21,606 bases of DNA, from NCBI GenBank assembly GCA_003427395.1, contig BFEA01000446.1, forward strand, positions 831,482-853,087, given 5' to 3'. The notes under the pieces were generated by a model. The model was not told the DNA's origin, did no database searches, and saw nothing but the letters and a program-made list of their open reading frames with translations. Position numbers and translations under genes: made by a program. Source of the DNA: Chara braunii (Eukaryota > Streptophyta > Charophyceae > Charales > Characeae). This document shows positions 1 through 7,916 of this stretch, piece by piece (the stretch's first letter is position 1; every line of letters starts with the position of its first letter).

Positions 1-307
1 GGTGTCTGCTCTTATCAACATCACTAACACTGAAGGGGGTTTGAAAAAAAAAAAAAACGGAAGACTCTGAGAAGTGTTGGGGATGGGGTGATGAAGAGGA
101 GGTTCAGCATCAGCGTCAGGAAATGGGAATTGGTTGCAGTGAAGTACGAAGGAGAAAGGGTTATGTGTCCAGTGTAGACGATGGTTAATAGGTTATGTGT
201 CCAGCGAAGTATGATGAAGGGATGAGACCGATGTTTTGGGAGATAACCTATTAGCCTTCGAGGATGTTCGGAAGAGTGAGGAAGAAGTAATGGTACAAGT
301 TATGAGG
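1..307. other. Spacer, no gene recognised
   Basis: A/G-rich sequence with a short poly(A) run near 44-56. The phrase 'ggttatgtgtccag' occurs twice, near 159 and 190, so there is a small local duplication. I see no supported gene. Confidence 0.4.
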
Positions 308-540
308 GAGTTGAAGGAGAAAAGGGTGGGACAAAGTGGGAAAGGGAGACAGAAAGGGGGCGCTATTATGGGGGGAAGGGTAGGGTCTTGCCAAAGCATA
401 AGGGGCCTGCGGAATTCAGGCCCATCTCGTCATTCACAGACCCAGCAGCAAAGATCGCTAACACAAAGATTCCAAGGGCTCTGAAATTTCTGCTTTTTCG
501 CTGCCCAAGGATGGACATTTTCACTTGGAACTTGGAAGCA
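308..540 (+). pseudogene. Possible reverse-transcriptase N-terminal relic
   Basis: The frame running through 388 encodes a peptide with the phrase PAEFRPISSF followed by an alanine/lysine-rich helix and PRALKFLLF. This resembles the region just ahead of the catalytic palm in many reverse transcriptases, where a basic stretch is followed by an RPI motif. A second frame just upstream (236-370) encodes a plausible helix, KSEEEVMVQVMRELKEKR, so the two may be one coding region broken by a frameshift near 340-380. No YxDD catalytic motif or other RT block is present, and the frame runs into A-rich low-complexity DNA after about 540. It could be a chance match. The call rests on a short motif only. 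Confidence 0.25.
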
Positions 541-946
541 AGGTTACAAGCCATACCCGGACACCGAACCAGGTTCAGACGTACGTCCGGACCTCTCTCT
601 GGACTGCTCCAGACCGTCCGGATTGAAAAAAAAAAAACCTTTAAAGTAAAAAAAAAAAAACAGAGAACTCTGATTAATTAATAATATGTTGCATAAAAAA
701 AAAATTAAAAAATCAGCGAGTGCTCCGTGCCTCATGCCTGGCTGTCCGGTCGATGAGAGACCTGCTTCTCACTTTGGAATGCGAGCTAAGGTGTGTTGCA
801 GTCGTACTCGAAAGTAATGATTGACTGACAATTTTTTTTTTGTGGGCCTTCACCCGCAGACGTGCCCCGTACCGGGCGGGGATTTCTCAGACTGCAACTC
901 TGCGGTTCAGCCCCCGAGTTAACACCCCAGTTCAACTCCAGTTATG
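541..946. other. Spacer with A/T homopolymers
   Basis: Several A runs (626-637, 649-660 and near 697-705) and a T run near 832-841 interrupt otherwise mixed sequence. A CCGGA-rich stretch at 555-625 contains short inverted copies of 'tccgga'. No gene is supported. Confidence 0.4.
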
Positions 947-990
947 CTCCAGTTAACCTCCAGTCAAACTCCAGTTAACCTCCAGTCAAA
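947..990 (+). repeat. 22-bp tandem duplication
   Basis: A 22-bp unit beginning CTCCAGTTAACCTCC occurs at 947-968 and again, identically, at 969-990. Degenerate CCAGTT copies precede it from about 927. This is a short minisatellite seed with no evident function. Confidence 0.85.
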
Positions 991-2104
991 CCTACACTGC
1001 TACACTGGCAGCGTAGCAGTAGAGTATAGGAGTCGGGCGGAAGTAAGAATCATCCGGGGCTGTCGGGCTGCTCCAAAGCCTCAATTCCAGTGGTTCTTTT
1101 ACCACCACCGGGATAGAGACCTTGCGCAAGGGTTTTTCAACAAAAAAAAGAAAAAAAAAAGAAAAAAAAAAAGAAAAAGAATCATCGGGGACGTAGCCGG
1201 AGCAACGCTGGCCGCAGCTGGAGTAAGGCAGTGCAACTCTGTAACCCAGCCTGACGGGAGCACGAGGCCTGGTAGAGCTTCGGTTTGTGCTGAAAACGGC
1301 CATGCTGGTAGTAGTTGTGGATGGGATTGAATGGGTTTCACGGAACTTTCACCTATATCTGGTTTTGGTGGGAGGCACCTATTTTAGTGATTGGGTAGAG
1401 TCTAAGTAAAAAAAAGAAAATTAAAAAAAAAAATCAATACGATCAGCACGATTCAGCAGTTTTCTCAATTCTGTTCTGGATTTAGCAGTATTTTAGCAGT
1501 AAGATTGTTCAGGGTATTGAAGCGGGGCAATGGCCCCGGTCTCAAACTGTTCCACATATGTTTTCATATGGGACACTGGGCCCAGTTTCCAGCACGTCGT
1601 GTTGCTCCCCACAAATAGATTGGAGCACTGTTTGTTGAAAAAAAAAAAAAAGTAGCTTTTCTCCGCGTTTGTCATTTCTGAGGACGTAAGAAATACGTCC
1701 ACATTATACGTGGTATCGGCATCCAGTCCGCTGGAAAGTTCGTTTCACTGTCTGCTAGTGCGTTGTTTTCCAGATTCCGATCTTGACCTAGGACTTTCAA
1801 CTGTTGGTACCTTTTTTTTTCTTTTTTTTTTGGTTGTTGTTGTTGTTGTTTTTGTTGGTATTAGGTTACAGGTACCAGTGAGATTTGTGGGAAAGGGTAC
1901 GAGGGGACTTTAAGTATAGGGTAGCTTTTCGGCTGACGTAGGAGTTGGATGGTAAGGCTGTTCATGACGACGTACACTACGGTGATAGTCCTCTTTCTCG
2001 AATCGAAACTTTCCCCCCGAGGATGGCCGGGTCTGGCACCGGTCGAAATGAGGAGTCAGGGACTCAGGGACCCGCCACGTTGTGTAGTAGCTGACAGGCT
2101 GCGC
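991..2104. other. Repeat-rich spacer, no supported gene
   Basis: Mixed-composition DNA carrying A-rich tracts (1142-1178, 1411-1432, 1640-1652) and a T-rich plus (GTT)n stretch (1811-1855). The longest open frames here either translate through the A-rich tracts into polylysine or their complement and show no protein-like pattern. Confidence 0.4.
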
Positions 2105-2150
2105 AAGTGCTCGGAGTCGGTGTCGACAAGTGCTCGGAGTCGGTGTCGAT
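2105..2150 (+). repeat. 23-bp tandem duplication
   Basis: The unit AAGTGCTCGGAGTCGGTGTC plus three bases is present at 2105-2127 and 2128-2150, with a single difference at the last base. This suggests a recent local duplication. Confidence 0.85.
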
Positions 2151-2404
2151 TGTTGTTTTTGCTGTCTGCATCCATTCACAAAGTTTTCTGTTGACTTGGG
2201 ATGAAAGATTGTCCGTCGATGTTTTCGAGAGTGCTCGTGTGCATGTTTGAATGCACACAATCGCTGCAGTGATTCTGCATCGAACTCACTGTCTCACCTC
2301 TCGCATCCCAAAAGCACTAACGGATACATGAAAGTCTCTGATAACTTATCAAGTTATCATGTGAAGAAGTAAATGCTACCATCTTCACCCGAATGCAACG
2401 CCTA

Positions 2405-2950
2405 GCTAGCTTTCCCGGGGCACCCGGCCGGGCATGACCGGCCGGGCGCCCCGGGCACCCCGCCCGGGTAGGGACCACGCCCGGGGTACCCCGGGCATGC
2501 AAAAAACCCACCAAGTTTTTTTTTTTTTTTTTTTTCAACCACCAGACCTTGCTGCGCTCTGGGAGTAATGCCCAAATCCGGCCTCTTTTTTTATTTTCAC
2601 GTATGTTGATTTCTGTGGGTCGGGTGGGGGGAGGGGGTGCAGGAGGGGGCAAATTTGAATCCTATATCAGCGCGCACCGTCGATCTATGCAGATCGATGA
2701 CCAGAATCCCCCAAAAAATTAAAAACCTACAAAAAACGGGGCCTACCAGACCCCCCCAAAAAATGCGCCGACCACTGAAGACAAAGTTGGCACGTTTGGA
2801 ATAGGGCTGCAGCAAGAATTTTTTTTTTTTGGCTTTTTCTGCCTTGGTGCGAGAGGCGTCCGGGTGCCTGCTCGGGGGGGTCGCCCGGCCGGGCACCCCG
2901 GCCGCCATTTCGGGCATGGTGGGGTACCCCGTGCGCCCGGGGTGGAAAGC
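2405..2950. repeat. Diverged inverted pair of GC-rich blocks with A/T runs
   Basis: A block crowded with CCCGGG, GGCCGGG and GGGGTACCCC palindromes at about 2410-2500 is followed by a 20-nt T run (2516-2535) and then CTTGCTGCGC. Read on the other strand, a second GC-rich block (2865-2945) is followed by an A run and then CTTGCTGCAG (about 2808-2817). The two arms therefore look like diverged inverted copies of one A-tract-bearing repeat, separated by about 240 bp. On the minus strand both translate into glycine/proline-rich low-complexity peptide, which I do not call as a gene. Confidence 0.4.
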
Positions 2951-2961
2951 TTGACGCCTAG

Positions 2962-3010
2962 TCATTATAGCTGTATTTGGTACAACTATCAGTCCAGATA
3001 CAGTGCCAAA
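2962..3010. other. Short hairpin related to the 4570 fold-back
   Basis: CTGTATTTGG and CCAGATACAG form a 10-bp stem with one G-U pair, at about 2975-3007. The GTCATTATAGCTG that precedes it also occurs in the left arm of the fold-back at 4570-4680. This may be a relic of the same small element. Confidence 0.35.
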
Positions 3011-3144
3011 GTTAACATTACCCACTGACACGGCCACATATATCTGGATAACATTTTGGTAAGTAGTAAGTACTATGTCTGGAGTGCTATGGACGAATCA
3101 TTAATGTATCGATAAGTGTTTGTATACAACGAAAATTTATAGGG

Positions 3145-3285
3145 GGGGTACAGGAGGGGGTGGGGGGGAGGGGAAGAGTGTATGAGGGTGTTGTGAGGCG
3201 GTTTAGGGGTCTTGGGGGGGTGTATGGGGGTGTGGCAGGGGCGGGGGGGTTTATGGGGGTGCTGGTGGGGTTATTGGGGGTTATG
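3145..3285 (+). other. G-rich, quadruplex-prone block
   Basis: The plus strand carries more than a dozen runs of four to seven Gs separated by short loops, for example GGGGGTGGGGGGGAGGGG. This meets the usual pattern for tandem G-quadruplexes. The bias is strictly strand-specific over about 140 bp. An open frame through it gives only glycine/valine-rich low-complexity peptide, so I do not call a gene. Confidence 0.6.
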
Positions 3286-3568
3286 GAACTTATGGACTCC
3301 CAAATTTTAGTTTATTTATTTTTTCGTTGCGGGGTGCTGCCGCCCGCTGACCGGTAGGTGCCGACCAATCAAGGGGCGCCGACCATCGACCTGTGCAACT
3401 ATGTTGCTTACTATATAGTATATAATATATATGGATAAGTCATAAATCTTTTGATATCTGTCAAAGCAGCGAAAAAACTATCGATTTGGTCCAGCTCACT
3501 GCGCATCTTTGCATTGCCGATTAGACTCAGATGTGCCCTGAGTTCCCAAATGACTACAAAGTAGCGCA
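3286..3568. other. Spacer with AT palindromes
   Basis: Contains the AT-rich palindromic stretch ctatatagtatataatata at about 3411-3430 and two GCCGACCA phrases (about 3361-3385), which also occur near 2766. No gene is seen. Confidence 0.35.
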
Positions 3569-3990
3569 AACCTAAACCCCTGATGGAGCCTAAACTAAAC
3601 CCTAACTCTAGGCCATTGGTGGACCCTAAACTAAACCCTAATCTAAGCCCTTGGTGGACCCTAAACTAAACCCTAACGCTGAAACCTTGGTGGACCCTAA
3701 ACCCTAAATCCTTAGTGGACCCCATAAACCGTAAACCCTAAGCCTTTGGGTGGCCCTAATCAAAACCCTCACCATAACCCGTGCTGGACCCTAAACCCTT
3801 GGTGGACCCAAAACCCCAACCCTTGGTGGACCCCAAAACCTAAACCCTAAGCTGGACCCTACACCCTTAACCCTTGGTGAATCCTAAGCCCTAAGCCCTC
3901 GATGGACCCTAAACGAAACTCTAAACCCTTGGTGTACCCTAAGCCCTAAGCCCTCGATGGACCCTAAACCCTAAACTTTAAACCCTTGGT
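3569..3990 (+). repeat. Degenerate interstitial telomere-like array, block 1
   Basis: Dozens of CCCTAAA, CCCTAA and CCTAAGC words alternate with the interruption CCCTTGGTGGACC. This gives an irregular composite minisatellite of roughly 25-35 bp per unit. CCCTAAA is the C-strand of the plant-type telomere repeat. The units are too degenerate and too regularly interrupted to be a working chromosome end, and ordinary sequence continues on both sides. It is better read as an amplified telomere-derived or subtelomeric satellite. Confidence 0.75.
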
Positions 3991-4052
3991 GTGCAATGAA
4001 GTTTTGGGTGTACACTATCCGTTTGGCTGTTCGTGTGTCTTCGTGCTGTTTT

Positions 4053-4139
4053 GAGCCCCACAGGACTTGATCCTGTGATCTGCTCTTTGCTAGGCACAAT
4101 AACTCTCTTTATCTCTAGGCTTAGACCACTAGGACCCTC
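4053..4139 (-). tRNA. Degenerate tRNA-like sequence (Leu/Ser type)
   Basis: Read on the minus strand, this 87-nt stretch begins GAGGGTC and ends GGGGCTC followed by A, at tRNA-like spacing. CTAGTGGTCTAAG near the 5' end matches the A-box and D-loop of eukaryotic tRNA-Leu/Ser genes well. The segment ACAGG-ATCAAGT-CCTGT forms a perfect five-base T-stem with a seven-base loop and gives a B-box-like GGATCAAGTCC. The 87-nt length fits a class II tRNA with a long variable arm. The acceptor ends pair at only about five of seven positions and I cannot fold a convincing anticodon arm. It may therefore be a pseudo-tRNA or the head of a tRNA-derived SINE. Confidence 0.4.
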
Positions 4140-4431
4140 AGTTTTGTCTTTTCTGCTTTTCTTTTCTAGGCCCGCAGGTATGTGCTCTCACGGTTCTGTA
4201 GGTCAAGAAGCAATGGGGAGGAAAAGGGATTTGGGGTCTTTTCACGTAGGTTATTGTTGGGGAAACTCTGCCCGCGCAGGGTTTGAGCACTGTTGTGCTA
4301 TTTTGGGCGAGTTCATCTTCTTCGTCGAAAGCCCAACCAGCCATAGCTGGAGCTGGGCCCGAAGTCGAAGGCCGTGCTGCATGAGAGCTTCCACCGGACT
4401 GCGTTGTGGGGTGGTGTTGGGGCCCTGCCAT
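4138..4431 (-). CDS. Hypothetical Pro/Ser/Thr-rich ORF, doubtful
   Basis: A 97-codon ATG-started frame. Residues 1-30 are rich in proline, serine, threonine and histidine, followed by a short acidic patch FDEEDEL and then a basic C-terminus ending RKEKQKRQN. Its stop overlaps the start of the tRNA-like sequence. The disordered-then-basic make-up is seen in some retroelement gag N-termini. No domain or cysteine pattern is visible, the opposite strand is also open over the same stretch, and I do not assign a function. Confidence 0.15.
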   Translation of the reverse strand: MAGPQHHPTTQSGGSSHAARPSTSGPAPAMAGWAFDEEDELAQNSTTVLKPCAGRVSPTITYVKRPQIPFPPHCFLTYRTVRAHTCGPRKEKQKRQN

Positions 4432-4569
4432 GATATCCTACTTGGCAGCCATATCTGCAGTTCCTCCTCACGGGGAACTTCCTTCTTCGAGGTTTTGATC
4501 GGTCATCTTCTTCTTCGTCAGGATTTCCAGCGCTGCACTTCCTTGCGGGCGCTGTTATTGTTGGGGTTG

Positions 4570-4680
4570 CTACAGTCTTCTCCCGAATACAACGTACGGT
4601 CATTATAGCTGAATTTAGACTGAAAAATACTCCAAATTCAGATATAATGACCATATGTTGTATTCGGGGGAAGACTGTAG
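4570..4680. repeat. 111-bp fold-back element with 47-nt arms
   Basis: The left arm (4570-4616, starting CTACAGTCTTC) and the right arm (4634-4680, ending GAAGACTGTAG) are inverted copies with about 43 of 47 positions matching. A 17-nt loop separates them. The mismatches are isolated single bases, and several would be tolerated as G-U pairs in RNA. The fold-back could be a miniature inverted-repeat element or the template for a long RNA hairpin of the pre-miRNA type. No target-site duplication is obvious. Confidence 0.8.
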
Positions 4681-5074
4681 TTCAGATTGGCTCCGGGGTG
4701 ACCGTGAGGGGGGTTCTGCTGCTACGGCAGCAGCCATGGCCAGGGTGATGAGGTGGCGAGGAGAAAGACGAAGACTCCAGGACATTTCCTTGAACATTCA
4801 AAATTGGTTGTTCGGGTTGGTCGACAACGCGGTTGTTGATTCTTCGAATAGAAGTACTCTGGATTGATTGGAGGAGGACGAGGGTAATTTCAGAATTGAA
4901 TTCGATATTCATTTGTGTTGTGTGATGTGTTTCCGCTGCATACCTTACTCCAGTTTTGTGTGGATTTGCCTCCTTCGCCTCTACTCTGCAATTGCATGCG
5001 TGTATGGGGATGTGTGAATTCACAGCGCTGGATTGAACTTCAATCGGGTACATTACAGCTGGACACTACAGTGG
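4681..5074. other. Spacer, no gene recognised
   Basis: Mixed sequence between the fold-back and the second telomere-like array. Short open frames exist on both strands but none shows a domain. Nothing further can be supported. Confidence 0.35.
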
Positions 5075-5472
5075 ACACTAAACCGTAAACCCTAAACCGT
5101 AAACCCTAAACTCTTGGTGGCCCCTAACCTGTAACCCTAAGCCCTTGAATAATCCTACGCTAAACCTTGACCATAAACCCTTGCTGGAACCTAGACCCTA
5201 AACCCTTAACACTAGACCCTTGGTGAACCCTCAACCCTCACCCGTGCTGGACCCTGAGCCCTAACCTTTGGTGGACCCTAACACTGAACCGTTGGTGGAC
5301 CCTAAACACTGAACCGTTGGTGGACCCTAAACACTGAAACCTTGGTGGATTCTAAGCCCTAAGCCCTTGGTGGACCCGAAAATAAATTGTGAATCCTAAC
5401 CCTAAAACCTTGGTGGATCTTTAACCCTAAACCATAAACCCTAATGGGCCTCAACCCTAAACCCTTGGTCCA
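5075..5472 (+). repeat. Degenerate interstitial telomere-like array, block 2
   Basis: The same composite of CCCTAAA-type words and TTGGTGGACCC interruptions as in block 1, in the same orientation and 1.1 kb away. Within it the unit TTGGTGGACCCTAAACACTG plus five bases is repeated at about 5268-5291, 5292-5316 and 5317-5341 almost without change. This shows recent local amplification. The shared interruption word indicates that the two blocks descend from one array. Confidence 0.75.
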
Positions 5473-5601
5473 CCTGCACTGTTGGGATGGAACCGCTCCC
5501 TCGCGATTTGAAAATGCGTATGGTCTCACAGAGCCTGGTCAGATAAGGAGCTATTCTTAGACATTTTCTGAAGCGAGGCTGGAAATCAGGGCAAAAATTC
5601 C

Positions 5602-5687
5602 TTTTTTTTTTTAACATATAAATTTGGACCGTTTCTCGATTTATGTGCATCATTCTTCCGCAGCGGCCATGCTAATCTTCTCTGTAT
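5602..5687 (-). ncRNA. 5'-truncated U6 snRNA retropseudogene
   Basis: On the minus strand the sequence from 5687 reads ATACAGAGAAGATTAGCATG. This contains the ACAGAGA box and the following U2-pairing segment of U6 spliceosomal RNA. It continues through the 3' stem-loop region to ATAAATCGAGAAACGGTCC and AAATTT, which is the plant form of the U6 3' end as I recall it. About seven differences over 68 nt are visible against plant U6. The U6 5' stem-loop is missing. The copy ends with TATATGTT and an 11-nt A run (5602-5612 read on the minus strand) instead of the T-run Pol III terminator. That end structure points to a retrotransposed, non-functional copy. Confidence 0.85.
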
Positions 5688-5695
5688 TTTTCCCC

Positions 5696-5912
5696 AAAAA
5701 AAAAAAAAAAAAATCCCTCCAAGCATAGGTGCCTCACAAACTTAGCGGGATCGGTGTATTTTTTAATGCAGAACGGGGGAATTAAACTCCCGTTGAATCC
5801 CGTTAAACTCCAAAAAATCCCGTTGAATTCGCGTTAAACGCGAAAATGGGCCGCTCCCGCGCTTTTCGGAAAAACGGAATTGATGCGCGGGGTCCGGAAC
5901 ACGTGGCCCTAG

Positions 5913-5943
<31 letters not shown>
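5696..5943 (+). repeat. A-tailed repeat ending in a 29-nt poly(A)
   Basis: An 18-nt A run (5696-5713) precedes a segment with repeated CCCGTTGAAT and GCGTTAAACG words (5768-5845). The segment continues through GGGGTCCGG and ends in 29 As (5915-5943). A related segment in inverted orientation, again next to a homopolymer run, lies at 7122-7275. The arrangement resembles a short A-tailed retroposon. Confidence 0.5.
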
Positions 5944-5945
<2 letters not shown>

Positions 5946-5998
5946 CTGAAGCACCTCCCATCCGCCCCCACATCCCCCAACCCCCAACGCCCCAGTTA

Positions 5999-6305
5999 TG
6001 TGTGTGTTGGTGTGCTGTGTGTGCGCGTATCTGTGTATGTGTGTGCCTGCCGTGAGAGTGTGTCTGTGCATGAATATGAATGTATACGCGTGTGTTTGTG
6101 TATGTGTGTGTGTGTGTGTCTGTGCTTGTAAGTGTATGTGTGTGTTTGTAAGTGTGTGTGTTTGTAAAGGTGTGTGTGTATGTGTGTGTTTGTAAGTGTG
6201 TGTGTGTATGTGTGTGTTTGTAAGCGTGTGTGTGTATGTGTGTGTTTGTAAGTGTGTGTGTGTGTGTAAGTGTAAGTGTGTCTGTGCCTGCGCGTGAGAG
6301 TGTGT
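5999..6305 (+). repeat. (GT)n microsatellite with a 28-bp minisatellite
   Basis: About 300 bp of alternating GT with TA, TTTGTAAG and CC interruptions. TTTGTAAG recurs at exactly 28-bp spacing at 6189, 6217 and 6245, defining a small higher-order repeat TTTGTAAGTGTGTGTGTGTA plus 8 bases. Open frames through it encode only Cys/Val- or Thr/His-rich repeats and are not genes. Alternating purine-pyrimidine of this kind can adopt Z-DNA. Confidence 0.9.
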
Positions 6306-6780
6306 CTCGCCTTACTCACAACCTCGTTCCCCAACACACAGATTCCACTTGCCCCCAAGGACCACCTTGCGCCACACCCAGCTTACAGCAGCGCAGCTCG
6401 GCTATGGCTGCCTGCTCCTTCCTGCTCGCCCGTGAGCTCGTGAGTGGCACGAGCCACAGCGCGGCAGCGCTTACGCAGCATGCAGCCAGCACCCGAATGC
6501 CCAATGTGGAGGCAGGCCCTTTGCTATATCGAAGTGGCCTGCCTGTGTTCAGTCCCAGGAAGCTTCCAGTAGGCCCCGGTAACCTGAGGCACAGCACGAA
6601 TGAGAACAGGCCTTGGGCCTGAGGTGGTTGCATGCCCCCAACTGCCTTTGGCCTGTGTTTGGCCCAGTACCCGTATCCAGCCCAGGGCCTGCTTTCCATA
6701 CATTCACACAGGCGGCCCAAGACCTGGGATCCCTCAACCAACTGACGCCAGACTCATGCAACCTGCTACAGGCCCAATTT
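6306..6780. other. GC-richer spacer, no supported gene
   Basis: A locally GC-rich, CpG-poor stretch between two simple-repeat regions. A 141-codon frame is open on the minus strand (6316-6741), but its Cys/Gly/Leu-rich translation has no recognisable domain and overlaps open frames on the other strand. I leave it uncalled. Confidence 0.35.
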
Positions 6781-6882
6781 TGTGTGTGTGTGTCTTTTTT
6801 TCCTTTTTTTAATTTGCTTTTTATGGTTTTTTTTTTTTTTTAAATACACAAAACTCCAAAAAAATAAAATAAAAAATAAATT

Positions 6883-7108
6883 GTTGTACATCTTTGAAAG
6901 ATCTACAACCCTATATTTTTTATTTGTTTTTTTTGTTTTCGTTTTAACCCTTAAAAAATCTGTGTGAAACCCAAAACAAAAACACTCATTTCATTTTAGT
7001 TTTTGTTTTTTCATTGTGTTTATGTTTTTGATTTTTAAAAATAGATGTAAGCATCAAAAAATAAAAATAAAAATACAGGGTTGTAGTCCTCAACAAAACC
7101 TACAACCC
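6883..7108. mobile_element. AT-rich MITE-like inverted-repeat element
   Basis: CTACAACCCTATATTTTT at 6903 and its near inverted copy ending AGGGTTGTAG at 7086 bound a 184-bp, very AT-rich interior. Each end is extended by its own small hairpin. On the left, a 27-nt near-perfect palindrome (6883-6909) has arms GTTGTACATCTTT and AAAGATCTACAAC. On the right, GGGTTGTAG pairs with CTACAACCC across 13 nt (7078-7108). Inverted repeats around an AT-rich non-coding core suit a miniature inverted-repeat transposable element. A target duplication is not evident. Confidence 0.5.
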
Positions 7109-7121
7109 GGTGTCAACCCCG

Positions 7122-7275
7122 TTTTTTTTTTTTTTTTTTGGATAATTTTTCGCCCAGGAAAAAAATCATCCCGGACCCCGTTAATTCCCGTCCAACTCGC
7201 GTTTGAACGGGAGTTTAACGCGAATTCAACGCGCGTTGAATTTTTCAATGCGAAACCCGCGTTAAATCCAATTTC
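7122..7275 (-). repeat. Inverted relative of the 5768-5943 repeat
   Basis: Read on the minus strand it has GCGTTGAATTCGCGTTAAAC, then a GGGGTCCGG phrase, and ends beside an 18-nt A run (7122-7139). The same order of words occurs on the plus strand at 5768-5943. The two copies face each other across about 1.2 kb with their A runs inward. Confidence 0.5.
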
Positions 7276-7609
7276 GGACACACAGAGCGGGATATATAGC
7301 CTTAGGACTAGTGGCAGGTAGGTAGTGAAAGGCGAAAAGCATTTGAGATAACAATATAGTATATTTTGTGGACCGTTCAAATTTTGGCGGATATCCCAAA
7401 GAACCTTGGTAAAAATTCCAAAAAGAAAGCGAAAAAAGAAAAAAACTTAAAAAAAGTAAAGAAACAAAAAAGGAGGACCCTAAAAGCCTGGAAGAAGCTG
7501 AGTCGATGCCTCAACTCAACCTGGGGCTACGGGGACATATCATGGCAGGATGAACCTAACCGCTGTTCCGACGAAGTTCATCCTATCATAGCATGAACCT
7601 GTAGCATCG
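7276..7609. other. Spacer, A-rich
   Basis: A lysine-codon-rich A/G tract (7400-7475) and a small hairpin (GGATGAAC with GTTCATCC near 7548-7583). No supported gene. Confidence 0.35.
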
Positions 7610-7685
7610 TGTTCGCATTCGGAGGTGAACACGAACACGTTCACCCAAACGCGAATGAGCACCCAAAAACCTCCGAACGCAAACA
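7610..7685. repeat. 76-bp imperfect hairpin
   Basis: TGTTCGCATTCGGAGGT (7610-7626) pairs with ACCTCCGAACGCAAACA (7669-7685) at 15 of 17 positions across a 42-nt loop that itself contains GAACACGAACACGTTC. Similar GAACACG words recur at 7871-7916 beside the LTR and near 20965. Confidence 0.5.
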
Positions 7686-7916
7686 TAAAAAAAAAAAAAA
7701 ACAAAAAAAAAACAATCTCAGAAAAATGATTAAAAAATCTGAAAATCTATATGTCATGTAAAGCAACAATACAAGGCAACTTTTGCCTTGGAGTCATGTT
7801 CAAATTGTTAGCCAAACGTGAGTTAAAAATAAAAAACCGTTTTGTTTTGTTTTTTTTTTTACGAAAAAAAAAAATGTTCGCCCGAACACGTTCGAGAGCC
7901 GTTTGTGCGAACACGC

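Noticed and set aside
4033-4608. A 191-codon plus-strand open frame.
   Set aside because: It crosses the tRNA-like sequence and one arm of the fold-back, has a Ser/Cys/Leu-rich composition without domains, and overlaps open frames on the minus strand.
3569-5472. A working telomere at a chromosome end.
   Set aside because: The repeats are degenerate and interrupted, and ordinary sequence continues on both sides.
5998-6358. Open frames of up to 120 codons through the GT array.
   Set aside because: They translate dinucleotide repeats into Thr/His or Cys/Val runs and have no domain.
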